In this document: positions 1 through 11,275 of the stretch, one piece after another
Layout: every line of letters begins with the position of its first letter
How positions within the stretch are numbered: position 1 is the first letter of the stretch
Origin: Leptoclinus maculatus
Taxonomy: Eukaryota > Chordata > Actinopteri > Perciformes > Stichaeidae
NCBI GenBank assembly: GCA_032191485.1
Contig: JAVDOI010000003.1
Span: forward strand, 27,572,336 to 27,636,335
Direction: 5' to 3'
Length of the DNA stretch: 64,000 nt
Notes under the pieces: generated by a model
What the model was told of the DNA's origin: nothing
Database searches by the model: none
What the model saw: only the letters and a program-made list of their open reading frames with translations
Position numbers and translations under genes: made by a program

Positions 1-196
1 AGCCTGGAAATAAAGAAAATGTGAAAAGATCACATGACAGTCTGTGGAGCAGAGCCGGATAGTCGGAGCTGGCCGATGCTACGCTATGATTGGCCCGTCT
101 GCGTTCGAGGGGTGGGACTTAGTGAAGGGTCAATCTTCCACTTGCACGTGTAACAGTATTATTTCCTTGTGTCTTACATGATCTTCTCGTTTTCAG

Positions 197-1269
197 TACC
201 TGACCACAGTAATCCCTTACGAGAAGAAAACTGGCTACCCAGCGGTAGACGACCTCCAGATCCTCACAAAGAGTGAGTGTACCTTCCAAAACACACACAC
301 ACACAAACTGGACCATGATGGCAAAATCAGACGTTTGGGTGTTCTTTGTTTTGCCTCAATGCATGTATATGTTTTTACATATATGTGCTACTCTCTCTCC
401 TTGCTAGTCCTCCACGCCATGAGGGATGACAGTGAGAAGGTACCTGCCCTGCTAACAGACTACATCCTCAAAGGTAAACATGCATCCTCAATCAGATTGA
501 CCTGCTTCCCCGTATGTTTGATAAACGTACTCTGTGTTTAGAGGTGTGGCACAGCCAGGTGACATTCAGACATCCTGTCCCCCCTTTTGCTTGAAAGAGG
601 AAGTACAAAATCTCCATTTTCAGGGAAGCTGACGGTAGAAAACAAAAAAAGGGGGGGGGGGGGGATTAAAGGGGTGTGGGGAGGGGGGGGGGGGCAATGC
701 TTTTTCTTGCCACCCTTCACTGTTGACCTGTACCTTCCTTGTCTTTCGCCTGTGCTGCATTGTCCTCTGGGTAGCTCTGGTATGAGAGCGGTGGAAACTG
801 AGGTTTGTGAGGCTCTGACTCATTAACACCGATTCTTCACCTTCAGCCTTCTTCTGCTCAGAGCCCCGTCAAACGCCCCTCTTCTCTTCTCTTTCTCTTT
901 CTTCGTAGTTTCACTAACTTCCCCCTTCAGAGCAGCAGCCTTACCCCCCCCCCCACCCCCCCTTCACTCGCTCCTCGCTGTAGTGCCCGCCGTGCTGTGC
1001 GGTGCCTGTGGCTGCACTACACCTACCCTGAAACACACCAACACACTCTTCCACACAGTTCCCCTTTTTACCGCAAGCTTGTAGTAGCAGCAGCAGCTGC
1101 TTCTCACCTGTTTTCTTTTCTCACCCCACATTCCCCCCCCCCCCCTCTCGTGGTAGTTGCTCTTCCATCATTTACAGCTCCTCTCCTTCATGTGCCACAG
1201 TAGTCGTCAAAGCCACATTCATCATTAACCCGCTGTGTTCTTGTCTCCACAGTGCTTTGTCCGACGTAA
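197..1269 (+). CDS. fez2: FEZ-family protein (fasciculation and elongation protein zeta), last three coding exons
   Basis: The 3' end of a FEZ1/FEZ2-type gene is seen as exons 197-272, 408-473 and 1253-1269, each with AG acceptor and GT donor and compatible phase (1-nt carry at both junctions). The joined peptide starts YLTTVIPYEKK, continues DLQILTKILHAM and EKVPALLTDYILK, and ends VLCPT-stop. LTDYILKVLCPT is the invariant C-terminus of the family. Known family role: coiled-coil adaptors that link cargo to kinesin-1 for axonal transport. The upstream coding region (acidic N-terminus and coiled coil) lies left of the window, so the gene is partial here. Choice of FEZ2 over FEZ1 rests on remembered similarity and on human FEZ2 and LPIN1 sharing 2p; it is not certain. 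The locus is transcribed towards the usherin-tail gene (convergent). Confidence 0.87.
651..694. repeat. poly(G) tracts in a FEZ intron
   Basis: G14 at 651-664 and G12 at about 683-694 are separated by an AT/G-rich spacer, within the intron before the last FEZ coding exon. More C-runs on the same strand follow at about 945-962 and 1133-1143. They produce proline/glycine-rich spurious ORFs on both strands. Confidence 0.85.
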
Positions 1270-4165
1270 AGCCAAAAGCGAGCCTCCCGTTTCCAGAACC
1301 ATTCACTGGACCATCAGAAGAGGGTTCTGGTAATCTGGAAGAACCCAGTTCATGGATTCACAATCCAAATCTTCCTTTCTCCCTTTTTTTCTTTCCTTTG
1401 TGGCATTTTTTTTTTTTTCACCTAAGATTTTAACTCTAGATATAACTCCTTGGTCTTTATATTCTTTTCATATGTGATGTTTTATGTTTTTAATGCCCGA
1501 GTGCTACAACCCTGTACATCCTGCCTGCATGATGAGTTGTGTATGGATGCCAGTAATCAGTATTATTCTGAACACGTCACTTCCTGATCAGCCAGTGGCT
1601 CTTGAATGGAGAAGGGTCGGCTGTATTTCCCTTCCACAGGCTTCACCAGCTGGCCCCGTGGAAGGGGAATGCAGTCCAATCTCTCCGTTTTATAAATCTA
1701 ATGCATCCGTGTACGTAGTTCATGCCTGACGAGGAAAACGAGTCCTGACAATCTCAAAGTGCCAGGCTCCAAGCATAAACCCTGTTTTTCTTTTCCCCCC
1801 CGTATGGAAACCTTCGCTTTAACAGCGTTTGCTGATTGATTACATATAATGTCTTCGGGGTTGAAAAGATTTTTAAAACTTTTAAAATCCAATTTCGTAG
1901 GGCAACCCGTCTTTGCATGTTGGTTTTGGGTTTCACGCTCAGTTTTGGCTGTAAATTGAATGTTAAATTGAAATATTTTGTATACGATCAAACATTGCAC
2001 AGTTTTTGGAACTTTTAACTTTTTTGAAAAAGGGAAATAACTTAAAGAAAGTAATAAGCTGGATGAACAAACATGTAAAGCACATTTTTTTTGGAGAAGC
2101 AATTGTTTTTAGTGCGATTAGAGACTTTGCCAGTTGCCACATTTTGTGACCACATTGCAACACAATTTAGCAAATGCTGTCCATCGACCTCTGAGCCCTC
2201 AAGTAGTGACCGCCACCCCCCAACAACTTTATCACTTCCCAGGAGTCGTCATTACGCGAGTCTGAAAAATACCTCGTAAAAACACATTTTCGCTCGTAAC
2301 ATTAAGATGAATATCGTGGTTAAGATAACGTTAGGTTTGATAAATGTGTAGTTAAGCTTCTGTTTATAAGTTGTGGGTTTTCTCTAACTGTTAACCCTTT
2401 AACTGTTGTGTAGTAGCACTTTAGTCTGTCAGTGATCCCGTCGTGTAGTAGTGGAATATGTGGAGCAGTGTACTTAAGAGTACGTCTCACTAGATTAGTG
2501 TTAGATGAGGCTTTAGCTAGTGGTGCCAAAACGTGTCCACATGAAGGATTGTTGTCCTTCGTCCATCTATTTACCTTATTAGTCATCATGAGCATGATCA
2601 TTTAAACAACCTTTTAAAGGGGTACTCCACTGATTTGACACATTCAAATTACAAACCTTTGATACAAACACAGGGAAATGGAGCTTGAAAGCAACTGTAG
2701 GTTTTGTTTTAGGAGCTCGCTCCACACTAGAGACTAAGTCCAAAAACATCTCATCAAACTTGACGGCTCTTTGTTTGCCGCGTCTCATGCAAGTCTCCCA
2801 ACATCTCGGGTAGTGCATCACTGGAGCGCCCCTTTAAAAAAACCTCGTACCACCAATCTTAGCACCGCGTGTCCGTTGGTCCGCTAGCGTTCAGATCACC
2901 AGCTACTACAGGTGCACCGCACACTGTCGGATCAGGTCGGGTCTAGCTCTCAGGTACGGTCATCGGTGTTGGTAGTTTAAACCTTGTTCTGAAAGGTACG
3001 GACATTCCGGAGTCTTTCTATTTTGATTAGCTAGACTTCAACTTTCGCTGCACTTTTTATCTTTTCACAAATGTCTCTATAAACACCTGGACGAGCCAGT
3101 GGAGGTACTCGTAGAAGCCTCTTGACCAGGGTAAACCAGGGTAGCATTACAGATGTCGGTTAATGTCGTTACGTTAAATGCTTAGAGGTCCTAGACTCTG
3201 CTTAGCAGTAGTAGGTGTAGCTAGAAATAAAACGGCACAGTAGCATCCGTTTGGAGTAGCAGTCTAGTTGGCGATGGATGCATTCGCAACATCTAGCGGC
3301 AAAGAAGAAGTTGAACATGGAATTCACTTTTTCTGGTTAAATATTATAAGCATGTGTCTCATGCATGTGGCCAGAAGATGAGGCTGTAGGAAGATGACGA
3401 AGGGGCGTGATAAAGTTAACGGACGTTGGGGAAGTTTGCACAAACGGTTGCTTAAATTTGAGGGTTCCATTTACTTCTTTTGTAAAAAGAAGAGAAAAGC
3501 GTGTAGTGCTATATTTAACTATTTATATGTATCTGTTGTTTCTACGGTTGCCACCTTTTGCAAACGTTCACAATCCAGCATTCATTTGTTTTGTTTACAG
3601 ACATTAATATCACACTAAAGGGACAAGTGCATGTTGCAGTGGAATGCAGGAAACTCAAAAGCATTTCATTTAAGCTGTTAGGAAGAAATCCAAAAAAGGG
3701 CAAAGTTAAGCGTCAGAAGGCTTTGTGGCAGTGAAACACACGAGCCGTTTAGAGACAACAACCCTCTGTTGATCCTCCTTTTACAAAAGCTAAAAAAAAA
3801 GTCTTTTTAGTTTTATATTTGAAATGGCAGATCCCATCTCAGGCCAGAAGCCCTCCTCTGGCCTCTAGTTATCAGACATATCAGTGTGACTACAATTTAG
3901 AGATTTATATTTATATATGCACAACAAAACAAGCAACAGAAAAAAAGAGGCTGCCTTTCTAAATGCCTGAAAATTTTGTACATTTAAACCGACTCGTTAT
4001 GTTTTTAATGCAATATAATCCCCCAGTTTGGGGTTTTGTGTTTCTCTCATGTGGTACTGCAGTATATTAATTTATTATGTGAATGTCATGTTTTGTAACC
4101 ATATTATTGACTGTAATGGTGCAAGTGTTTATGCCCACAATGCATTGCAACTCATTTCAAATAAA
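1270..4165 (+). other. FEZ gene 3' UTR / downstream region
   Basis: After the FEZ stop codon there is about 2.9 kb of AT-rich sequence without credible coding potential. A canonical AATAAA lies at 4160-4165, just before a long TG microsatellite, and is a candidate polyadenylation signal, so much of this stretch may be 3' UTR. It contains one MITE-like insertion (2612-2838). The end of transcription is inferred, not shown. Confidence 0.45.
2612..2838. mobile_element. MITE-like element with terminal inverted repeats
   Basis: The stretch opens with TTTTAAAGGGGTACTCCAC and closes with a near reverse complement, GAGCGCCCCTTTAAAA, giving imperfect terminal inverted repeats of about 18 bp around a roughly 190 bp non-coding core. 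The AAAGGGGTACTCCAC end resembles a repeat dispersed in many fish genomes (recalled, not searched). It has no coding capacity, which fits a non-autonomous DNA transposon remnant in the FEZ 3' region. Confidence 0.5.
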
Positions 4166-4179
4166 TTAATATGTGAAGA

Positions 4180-4181
<2 letters not shown>

Positions 4182-4253
<72 letters not shown>
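4182..4253. repeat. (TG)n microsatellite
   Basis: About 72 bp of near-perfect TG dinucleotides with a single TTT interruption near 4222. It lies directly after the AATAAA of the FEZ 3' region. Confidence 0.95.
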
Positions 4254-4255
<2 letters not shown>

Positions 4256-4786
4256 AATTGTGAAACATAATATTATTGCAATTTTATTAGATACATTCTG
4301 TATGAAAACCACGTATCTCCTAAACATAAACTTTTCATGAGCTAAGATGTGTTTTTATCTTTGTGACAATTTCACAAACATTTTATTTTTTTAATGGTTA
4401 TAATTTAGTGAGATTTTCTCTTGAAAAACAAATTCTTCTAAAAGAAACACATTTGGAGATGCATGGTTTTCACTGCAGTGACGTTGACACATGAAGTTAT
4501 TTTCATCTATAAAATGCGTTCTAACCAGTTAAAAGTCTCGCATAACTGAAGAGAACCTGAAAAAGTGAAATCAACTCTCTGGTGTGTTTACTTTTCATGA
4601 ATGCCTCTCGGTGTTTAACCTAAATGTGCTTTATATGAGATGGCAGCAGTTCTATTGCTTCTCAACATGGCGTCTCCTGAGCCGGCGGCTTGCAGCTAAC
4701 GGTGCTGACAGAGCAAAAGGAACCAGAGGGTTGGTGCTACGCCTCCGTGACGCCGTCGGTCGGGACTAACGAAGCACAGATGTGAC

Positions 4787-4792
4787 TTTATT
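4787..4792 (-). terminator. Candidate polyadenylation signal of the usherin-tail gene
   Basis: TTTATT on the + strand reads AATAAA on the - strand, about 375 nt downstream of the usherin-tail stop codon. It is the first canonical hexamer I saw in that direction. The assignment is positional inference. Confidence 0.35.
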
Positions 4793-5167
4793 CTCTGCTC
4801 AGGTAGACGTTACTCCACTACATCTTTAAATGAATCCCGTACGGGACTCAGAGGGACACGTGTATTGCTTCAGATACTGTATATTGATATCAAAGCGTGT
4901 TTTAATTTATCTTTTAATTGCTCAGCAATCCAATGCTCAATCAGACATCTGCATCCACCAGATTGATTAAATTGTCCGTGGACTCACCGGACAGTTACTC
5001 CAGTGATCTTGTCACGAGTTACGTTCGTTTATCATGGTGAGGGGGAAGAAACTTCACCTCTGCTGTCAGACAAAAAACAGGTGGATCTCATGGGAGTGAG
5101 TGGCCTCGCAGTGTCAAAAAGTTTAAACACCGGCGTCCTGTCAGGTTCAGAGGTCGTCCTCCTCCGG

Positions 5168-7596
5168 TCACAGGTTGGTGTCGGTGAACATGGTGTGCTC
5201 CTTCCTCACCGTGCTGAAACCCTTGACGGTGTCAACAAATTCCTCATCGTCCATGAACTGAAAAGGGAGGACAGAGCTTGTTAGACAGGAGTGATTTCAA
5301 ATCCTTTGTGTGTGTTTTGGCTTGTTTAAGTTTGGTCTTTCTGCATCCGTGTGAAGAGTGTCCATGTCTAGTTGTTTTCCCTTCATTGGTATGTTTGTGG
5401 AAATGTGTGCAAGACGTGTGCAAGAAAATGCCAATGGATTAAACGGTTCGTCTCTGTAATGTCACTGTTGTTTTTTTGGGGGGTCTCTCACCATCCCGCT
5501 GTCGTGGCCGGAAATGTTTGGGTCCCACACTTCGTCGTCTCCCGTGACGGACTTCCCGTCCATCATTTGGCTGACGCTGCGCCTCAGGGAGTTCACACTG
5601 AGGATCTCCAGCTCACCTTGTGGTGGGACCTCATCGATGGGCTCACATTTAGCTTCCAGCACTTCCTGGTGGGAGCAGAGAGGGAGAGATATTTACGCCA
5701 TGAACGTGTGCATGTTTTTCATATGTGTGCATGTTTTGGTGAGGCAGTGTTTTTTTTTTACCTCTAGCTTCATGGTGAACCCCTTAAGTGTTACACTGTT
5801 GGAGAAGGCGGTTGTGTTGGGCACCGTGTCAAACTGAGAAAGGAGAGTGAGACTTATTTACACTCTTATTCTGGCATTATATTTGTGCCCGGGACACTTC
5901 TCACAAGGACATAAGTTATAGTTTATAGACAATTTTGTTTGTTTGTTCAAATTAAATTACTCTTTGATTGATAATTTTCTTCACAAAATATAACTAATGT
6001 GCTTTCGACCTACTGGCAAACTGGCCACAGTATATTACACATCACAAATTTAACAGTTTTAATAAAAAAATAGAAAAAACATAAAGAAAAAGTCACCAAA
6101 GATGAAAAGAAATATCTAGTTTAATACTAAATATTTATATTTCAACTAAATAAATATAAAATGAGCATTCTTTAGTTGAAAAAGTGTGTCATAGTCTACA
6201 CAGAAAAGGTATTTTTTCACATGAACAGATATTTGACGTCTTCACATGAGGAATAAAAGCATTAACGATGGCTGCATTCCATTTAGGTGGTCCAGTTGAA
6301 GGGCCATAGTACTGTGTGTTCTTGCTCACTGTAATTAGTTACAGGTGTGCTTTCTCTGCTGTGACCAGGCCGAATGTTGCCCCTAAACGGGCCTCTTCTT
6401 GATAAAGTGAACAGTGATTGGTAAACGAATGTCCTCTCACCAAACCAGAGTTGCCGGTTGGATAAATAGCCATGGGGTTCCTCTTCTTCCTCATGGGCAG
6501 GGCCGCCAGCGGGGGTCTCTCCCTGGTGAAGGGGGGTTTGTTCAGGGCCTGGTGCGGGATCATGAAAGGGAAAGATCAATACTGACCTGTGCTGGTGAGG
6601 TCAGTCCTTTCCTGGCCTTCACCCTGGACACACCGTATAATGTGAAATAACTCTCTCACCTTATGGAGCGCGACACCTAACACGATGGCGAGCAGCAGCA
6701 GAGCGATGGCTGCCATCACTACGATGAACCACAGCTCCCGGACGAGCGGCTGTCCTGCCTGACCTCCCTCCGCCCGCTCACCTCCTCCTCCTGCAGGAGG
6801 AGGGAGGCTCGGGGAATCTGGAGGGAAGGCCGGCATTTTGGATCTGAATGTTTGATCGTGATTATCATTTTGATCGATTACATTTCCGACACCCAAAATA
6901 ACCTCCTTACAGCAACATCCTTTTTCTGGATTGTACACTCCTATATCCTCCAGAAGAATGATCACGAACTGAAGTTTAGTCACACAACATATGTAGAAAT
7001 AAGTAAGATAACCTGTATACTGTCATATAAAAAAAAAAATGGCTTAGACCCATCTATTATCATTATTCATTATTCATTATCTGAATGTCCCTAAATGGAT
7101 TTATTCAGACTTCTGTTAGGTTTCATTTGATAGGAATACATCACAAGTCAACGCTCTGAGAGATAGAAAGACGATCACACGTGCCGTAGAAGAGATAACA
7201 CTGTAACTGGAGACAAACTTGTTCTCATGGCCTCTAGCCCGAGCACCACACTCCTTAATCAGACACTTTTAATCAATTCCTCTAGACTTCTGCCGTCTTA
7301 AATATGTCGTTATATATGAGTACATGAGTACACACAGTATTTCAGTAGGCCATAAAGGCAACACGATGCTGTAAAAATGAATATGGGAACGCTGTTATTT
7401 ATTTTCTAACATGTTCCAGGAAAAGATGTGGGAGACACATACAGTAGGTTTAGAAAATCTTGTTTTCAAACTGACCCTAAGGGGGGAAATAAGCGTGAGT
7501 TTGGACCCTGGATGTGTGTAAAAAGTGTCCATCCAGAGACTCACCAGTACTGAGGTCCGTGGTTCGGCCTGCGGCGGGGGTGCTGGCAGCCCCTCG
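5168..7596 (-). CDS. ush2a: Usherin-like protein reduced to transmembrane segment and cytoplasmic tail (ush2a remnant)
   Basis: Six exons keep one reading frame: 7596-7545, 6817-6660, 6548-6441, 5833-5762, 5665-5492 and 5257-5168 (654 nt, 217 codons plus stop). All junctions are GT-AG with matching phase. The second exon encodes a glycine/proline-rich stretch, then RELWFIVVMAAIALLLL..., a transmembrane helix matching the usherin ELWFIVLMA segment. The third has RERPPLAALP (usherin RERPPLVPL). The fifth has SLRRSVSQMMD and ISGHDSGM (usherin SLHRSVSQLMD and GHNSGL). The last exon ends in FTDTNL, a class I PDZ ligand like human FTDTHL. Known role of full-length usherin: an approximately 5,200-residue adhesion protein of photoreceptor periciliary membrane and hair-cell ankle links, held by whirlin and harmonin. 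Here no laminin or fibronectin-III exons occur in the 6.7 kb before esrrg, so the ectodomain is missing. Start codon is unresolved: an in-frame ATG at 6836-6834 just before the transmembrane exon would give 206 residues. It could be a decaying pseudogene, but nothing in these exons is broken. Confidence 0.8.
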
Positions 7597-10500
7597 CTGT
7601 GAGACACATCGATCAGAAAGGCAAAGACCTGCTGGGTGTTAAGGATCACACCTGTCGCCCCATCAATATTTTACACCATGATACTTTTACCTGCTGACTC
7701 CTCGGCAGCACACGGACGAGGAAAAGCTTGAGGAAAACGTCCCCATGTCTCGTCTCCGGCCCTGAGGCTTAACGGTTCCTAGAGCGCAACACAAGGTCGA
7801 AGCACAGTGTCGGAGCTGAAATGAGCCTCGGACACACTGCATGCGTGTTCAACCTTTGCTTTTTTCAGCAGTGCCATGGTAACGGCCAGGTGTCAGGTGT
7901 CAGTTTACCTGAAGAGGCATGGTAGTCGCCATATCACCCCTCTGATCCTCAGGTGCACTGTTTGGACGTCCTTTCTTATGGCAACATATGCACCATATGT
8001 GTTATGTTGACTTGTACTATGACATAATGTCCTGTAATACAGAATATAAAGGTACTTAACATATTCCCAGTAGTGTGATGTTGTACAGTATGAGCTGGTC
8101 ATGGCATTTGTTACGCTCTTCAGTGAGATGATACTCCAGCCGTTATATCATGTGTTATAATGAGAGTCTGTCTGTATACTAAGAGAAGGACGTTCTCTTT
8201 TCTCTCTTAATGATAATGCAGCTATGTGTATTAGCTTGGCTAGTTTTTACGGATGCTGTTGGACATGTTATTGCACACCAGCAGGTGTCTGAAGCCATAT
8301 GTAATGACCAAAAAGATAAAACATCTCATGTTTCTACAGTATAATCATGTCACTCATGATCAGTGTTTACTTGAATGCCCAATTCTATTTATTTTTCTGT
8401 ATGCCTATTACAGTTCATTGTGTTTACCGTGAATGTCTAAAAAGTTATGAGTGAGATTTGAAATGATAATTTTGACCTCCTTTGCTCAAACCAGAACGAG
8501 CAGTGCATGGTGTTCCTTGCAACGAGCGCTATAGCCACATGATGGCGCTAAGCAGCAGCTGCTGTGTGTCCAGTATGAAAGAGGCAACAGCAGCAGAGGA
8601 GAAACTCAGCAAGCAAAGTGCAGCTGCAGAGCCTCTTATCCTCAGTCCCAGCTGTTATTGCAGTTGCACTCGTGCATGCTTGCACAGAAATCAACTAAAC
8701 ACCCCTTTTGTCCTCCCTATCAGGACAATGCAGCACAGTTAAGCCGAAGGCCCCCGATGCGCTAAAAAGTCGCTTTTCTCTGCGTCGTCCTAAAGTGACC
8801 TCTAACCGTGCATGTACTTGTTGTCCATCTGCTGTGGGGGAATGATTGAGAATGACAGGCAAGAGGTACAGCAGCAGCTTTAGTAACAGTTTGTCAGGGC
8901 GTTCGCGGCAGTGCCTCGGGACGACATCAAACTTTTAAACGTGTGAGCAACTGAGGGGTGGAATCCTGGGATGATTTGTGGTCTTGTTGTTGTTTTTGTT
9001 TTTTTCTTCTACCTCAAAAATGTATGATGTCTATGTTGTACTGCACAACGGCGCCTCCTGACATTATGTCACTTCGTTCGGATGTTTGACCGTCACTGTG
9101 CATGATAATGTATGTGCAGCACCAGCTTGTCTGGGAGCCAAAGAAGCAGAACACTTTTAAGGTCTTAAAACACGTCTGGAGGAGATCTTAATGATCGGAA
9201 TTCTGTGAGTTTGTAGAAGAACTCCAGATGGAGACAGAGACTAGTGGTAAACGTAAAAGAGTTTGAAATCATCAGGTGTAACATGCAACTCATATTCCAA
9301 TTTATATTTTATTTCAGTTTTATGACACATTTTCAAGACTCATGATCCGGTGAAGGGGTGTTCACTCTGGTAGCAACAATGTCATTCATGAAAAGTTCCA
9401 AAGACCCTTAGAAGTAAAACTGTTTTAATTACTTTGGTATAGTCACATCTCTCTATAAGATGAGTGACAAAAAGCTGTTAATCAGAACAAAAACACACCC
9501 GAGTGAGCTAGGAAATCATAATAAATATAATCATTGCATGATTTTCATTTCAACGACGACTGCTCCTTAAAGATTTGGGCTCAGCAAGGACATTTCATTT
9601 TTGTTTTTGTGAAACCCAGCAGGGTTAGCTCCGCATTAAGACCTATTTCCTGCAGCACAACAAGGGGAACTTAATAACTGAACGCAATGTTGCTACACAA
9701 TCATTTTACCAAAACAAAATGATCATTTAAGACTTTCTTTGAATCTGTAGCCATCGGTCCCCAGCTCCAGACATAACCACTGCGTATGGGAGGTGGGCCC
9801 CACATTAACTAACTGCTCATTTGATTTATTTTTACAGAAGAGCTCTCCTCAGTCTAATACCCTAATCAGCATTCATACCTTGCTGTGATGATTCGGGACA
9901 ATGCTTTTTTATTGAGGAAGTGATCTCACCCTTGAGTGCCAGAATCAGCCTTTTTTTACAGCCCATCTCCTCAGGGCCTCATCCATCACCAAGGTGTCTG
10001 GGCGACACGGCCGCTAGACACATACTAACTCATTTAAGGAGAGGGACATACAGGGATATATCACTCAAGATCACTAACTCACTTACTGACGGCTGATGTG
10101 CTGAAACATCTCCGGCCTGTTCGAAATCCCTTGGTGCACTCCTTGAGTTTTAACCACAGGAAAATAAGGAGATTATTAAGCTTCTGCTGACAGATAAGGT
10201 GGGAATAAAGGACAAATTCATTGTCTTTCTATCTATTCAGCCATCTTTATTCTTCAGGTTTTGCTGGCATTGCCTCCTCTCCTCTCTTCTCCGCTCCTTA
10301 TACGAACAATATCGAATGCTTCACGTTACGGAACCAATCGTGACTGAAAGCGTGCACGTTTCTCCAGTTGATCGTTCCTTTATTGACTGTAAACTCAATC
10401 AAAAAGCATGTAATCCTACAAAATAAATGCTTGTTTAATCAACAGTCTAACAAAGGCAGGGCGTTGCTCATCGCCACTATATTTTTCCAATTACATTTTT

Positions 10501-10699
10501 AAAATGAGTAGTGACGGCCTAAAACATAGCTCTAAGAAATACTGGCAGGCTTCATTTTATTGGAACACATGCTCCGTTTTAAAGGTACTATGTGAAGCAA
10601 TTTACATGTATTAATTGTTTCGTATTGACAATTGCCGAACAGATTTTAGCGTAACTTAAATACTGAGATATTCCCCAACTTTCTCGGTGGCTCATAAAA

Positions 10700-10742
10700 G
10701 CCCGTGGACTTGAGATGTTTTTTCCGTCTCGAGTCCACGGGC
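10700..10742. repeat. 16-bp inverted repeat (hairpin)
   Basis: GCCCGTGGACTTGAGA at 10700-10715 is followed, after an 11-nt T-rich loop, by TCTCGAGTCCACGGGC at 10727-10742. The arms pair over 16 positions with a single T-G wobble. The hairpin stands next to an AT-rich tandem array and has no associated gene. Confidence 0.85.
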
Positions 10743-10819
10743 CATACCATGCAGTGGAAATGTGGCACAAGTAAGCAGCAAAATCCCAGAGTGCAATAAA
10801 TTGAGCAAGTAAAGTATGT

Positions 10820-11275
10820 CGGAATCCCAAAAAAGTCATACGACACTATGTCGAAAAAAGTAAAACAAAAATTAAAAAAATTGTAAAACAAATTTTTTTT
10901 TAAATTGTAAAAGAAAATTGTATTGTAAAACGTATTTTGAAAAATTTGAAAAAAGTCTTAGTATAGTATGTTGAAAAAAAGTTAGAAAAGCTCATAGTAT
11001 AGTGAGTTGAAAAAAGTAAAAAAAAGTAAAAAGTTTTTTTCATAGTATGGCAAAAGAAGTCATAGTACAGTACAGCGAAAAATGTCTTAAAGACGTCATA
11101 GTATTGTCTGTCAAAAATGTATGCTATAGTATGTCATCAAAAAAGTCAAACCATAGTAATACAGTCAAACTATTATATTATTAAAAGTAATTGTATTGAG
11201 TGTCATAACAAAGTGTTAGTATAGCATGTCATAAAAAAGTCATAACAAAATGATAGTATAGCATTTAATTAAAAA
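10820..11275. repeat. Degenerate tandem array, unit about 25-35 bp
   Basis: Repeated units of the form GTCATAGTATAGTATGTC followed by A-rich runs recur across about 450 bp (for example near 10953, 10992, 11040, 11094, 11130 and 11220). Unit length and sequence are strongly degenerate. This looks like a decayed minisatellite. Confidence 0.7.

Noticed and set aside
1698..2102. 134-codon - strand ORF
   Set aside because: It lies in the FEZ 3' region, is AT-rich with no recognisable domain, and overlaps shorter ORFs in other frames.
6576..6983. Single 135-codon ORF read without splicing over the usherin transmembrane exon
   Set aside because: The part left of 6817 and right of the donor at 6660 is intronic. 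Only the spliced exon matches usherin. The internal ATG at 6836 is kept as a possible start in the findings.
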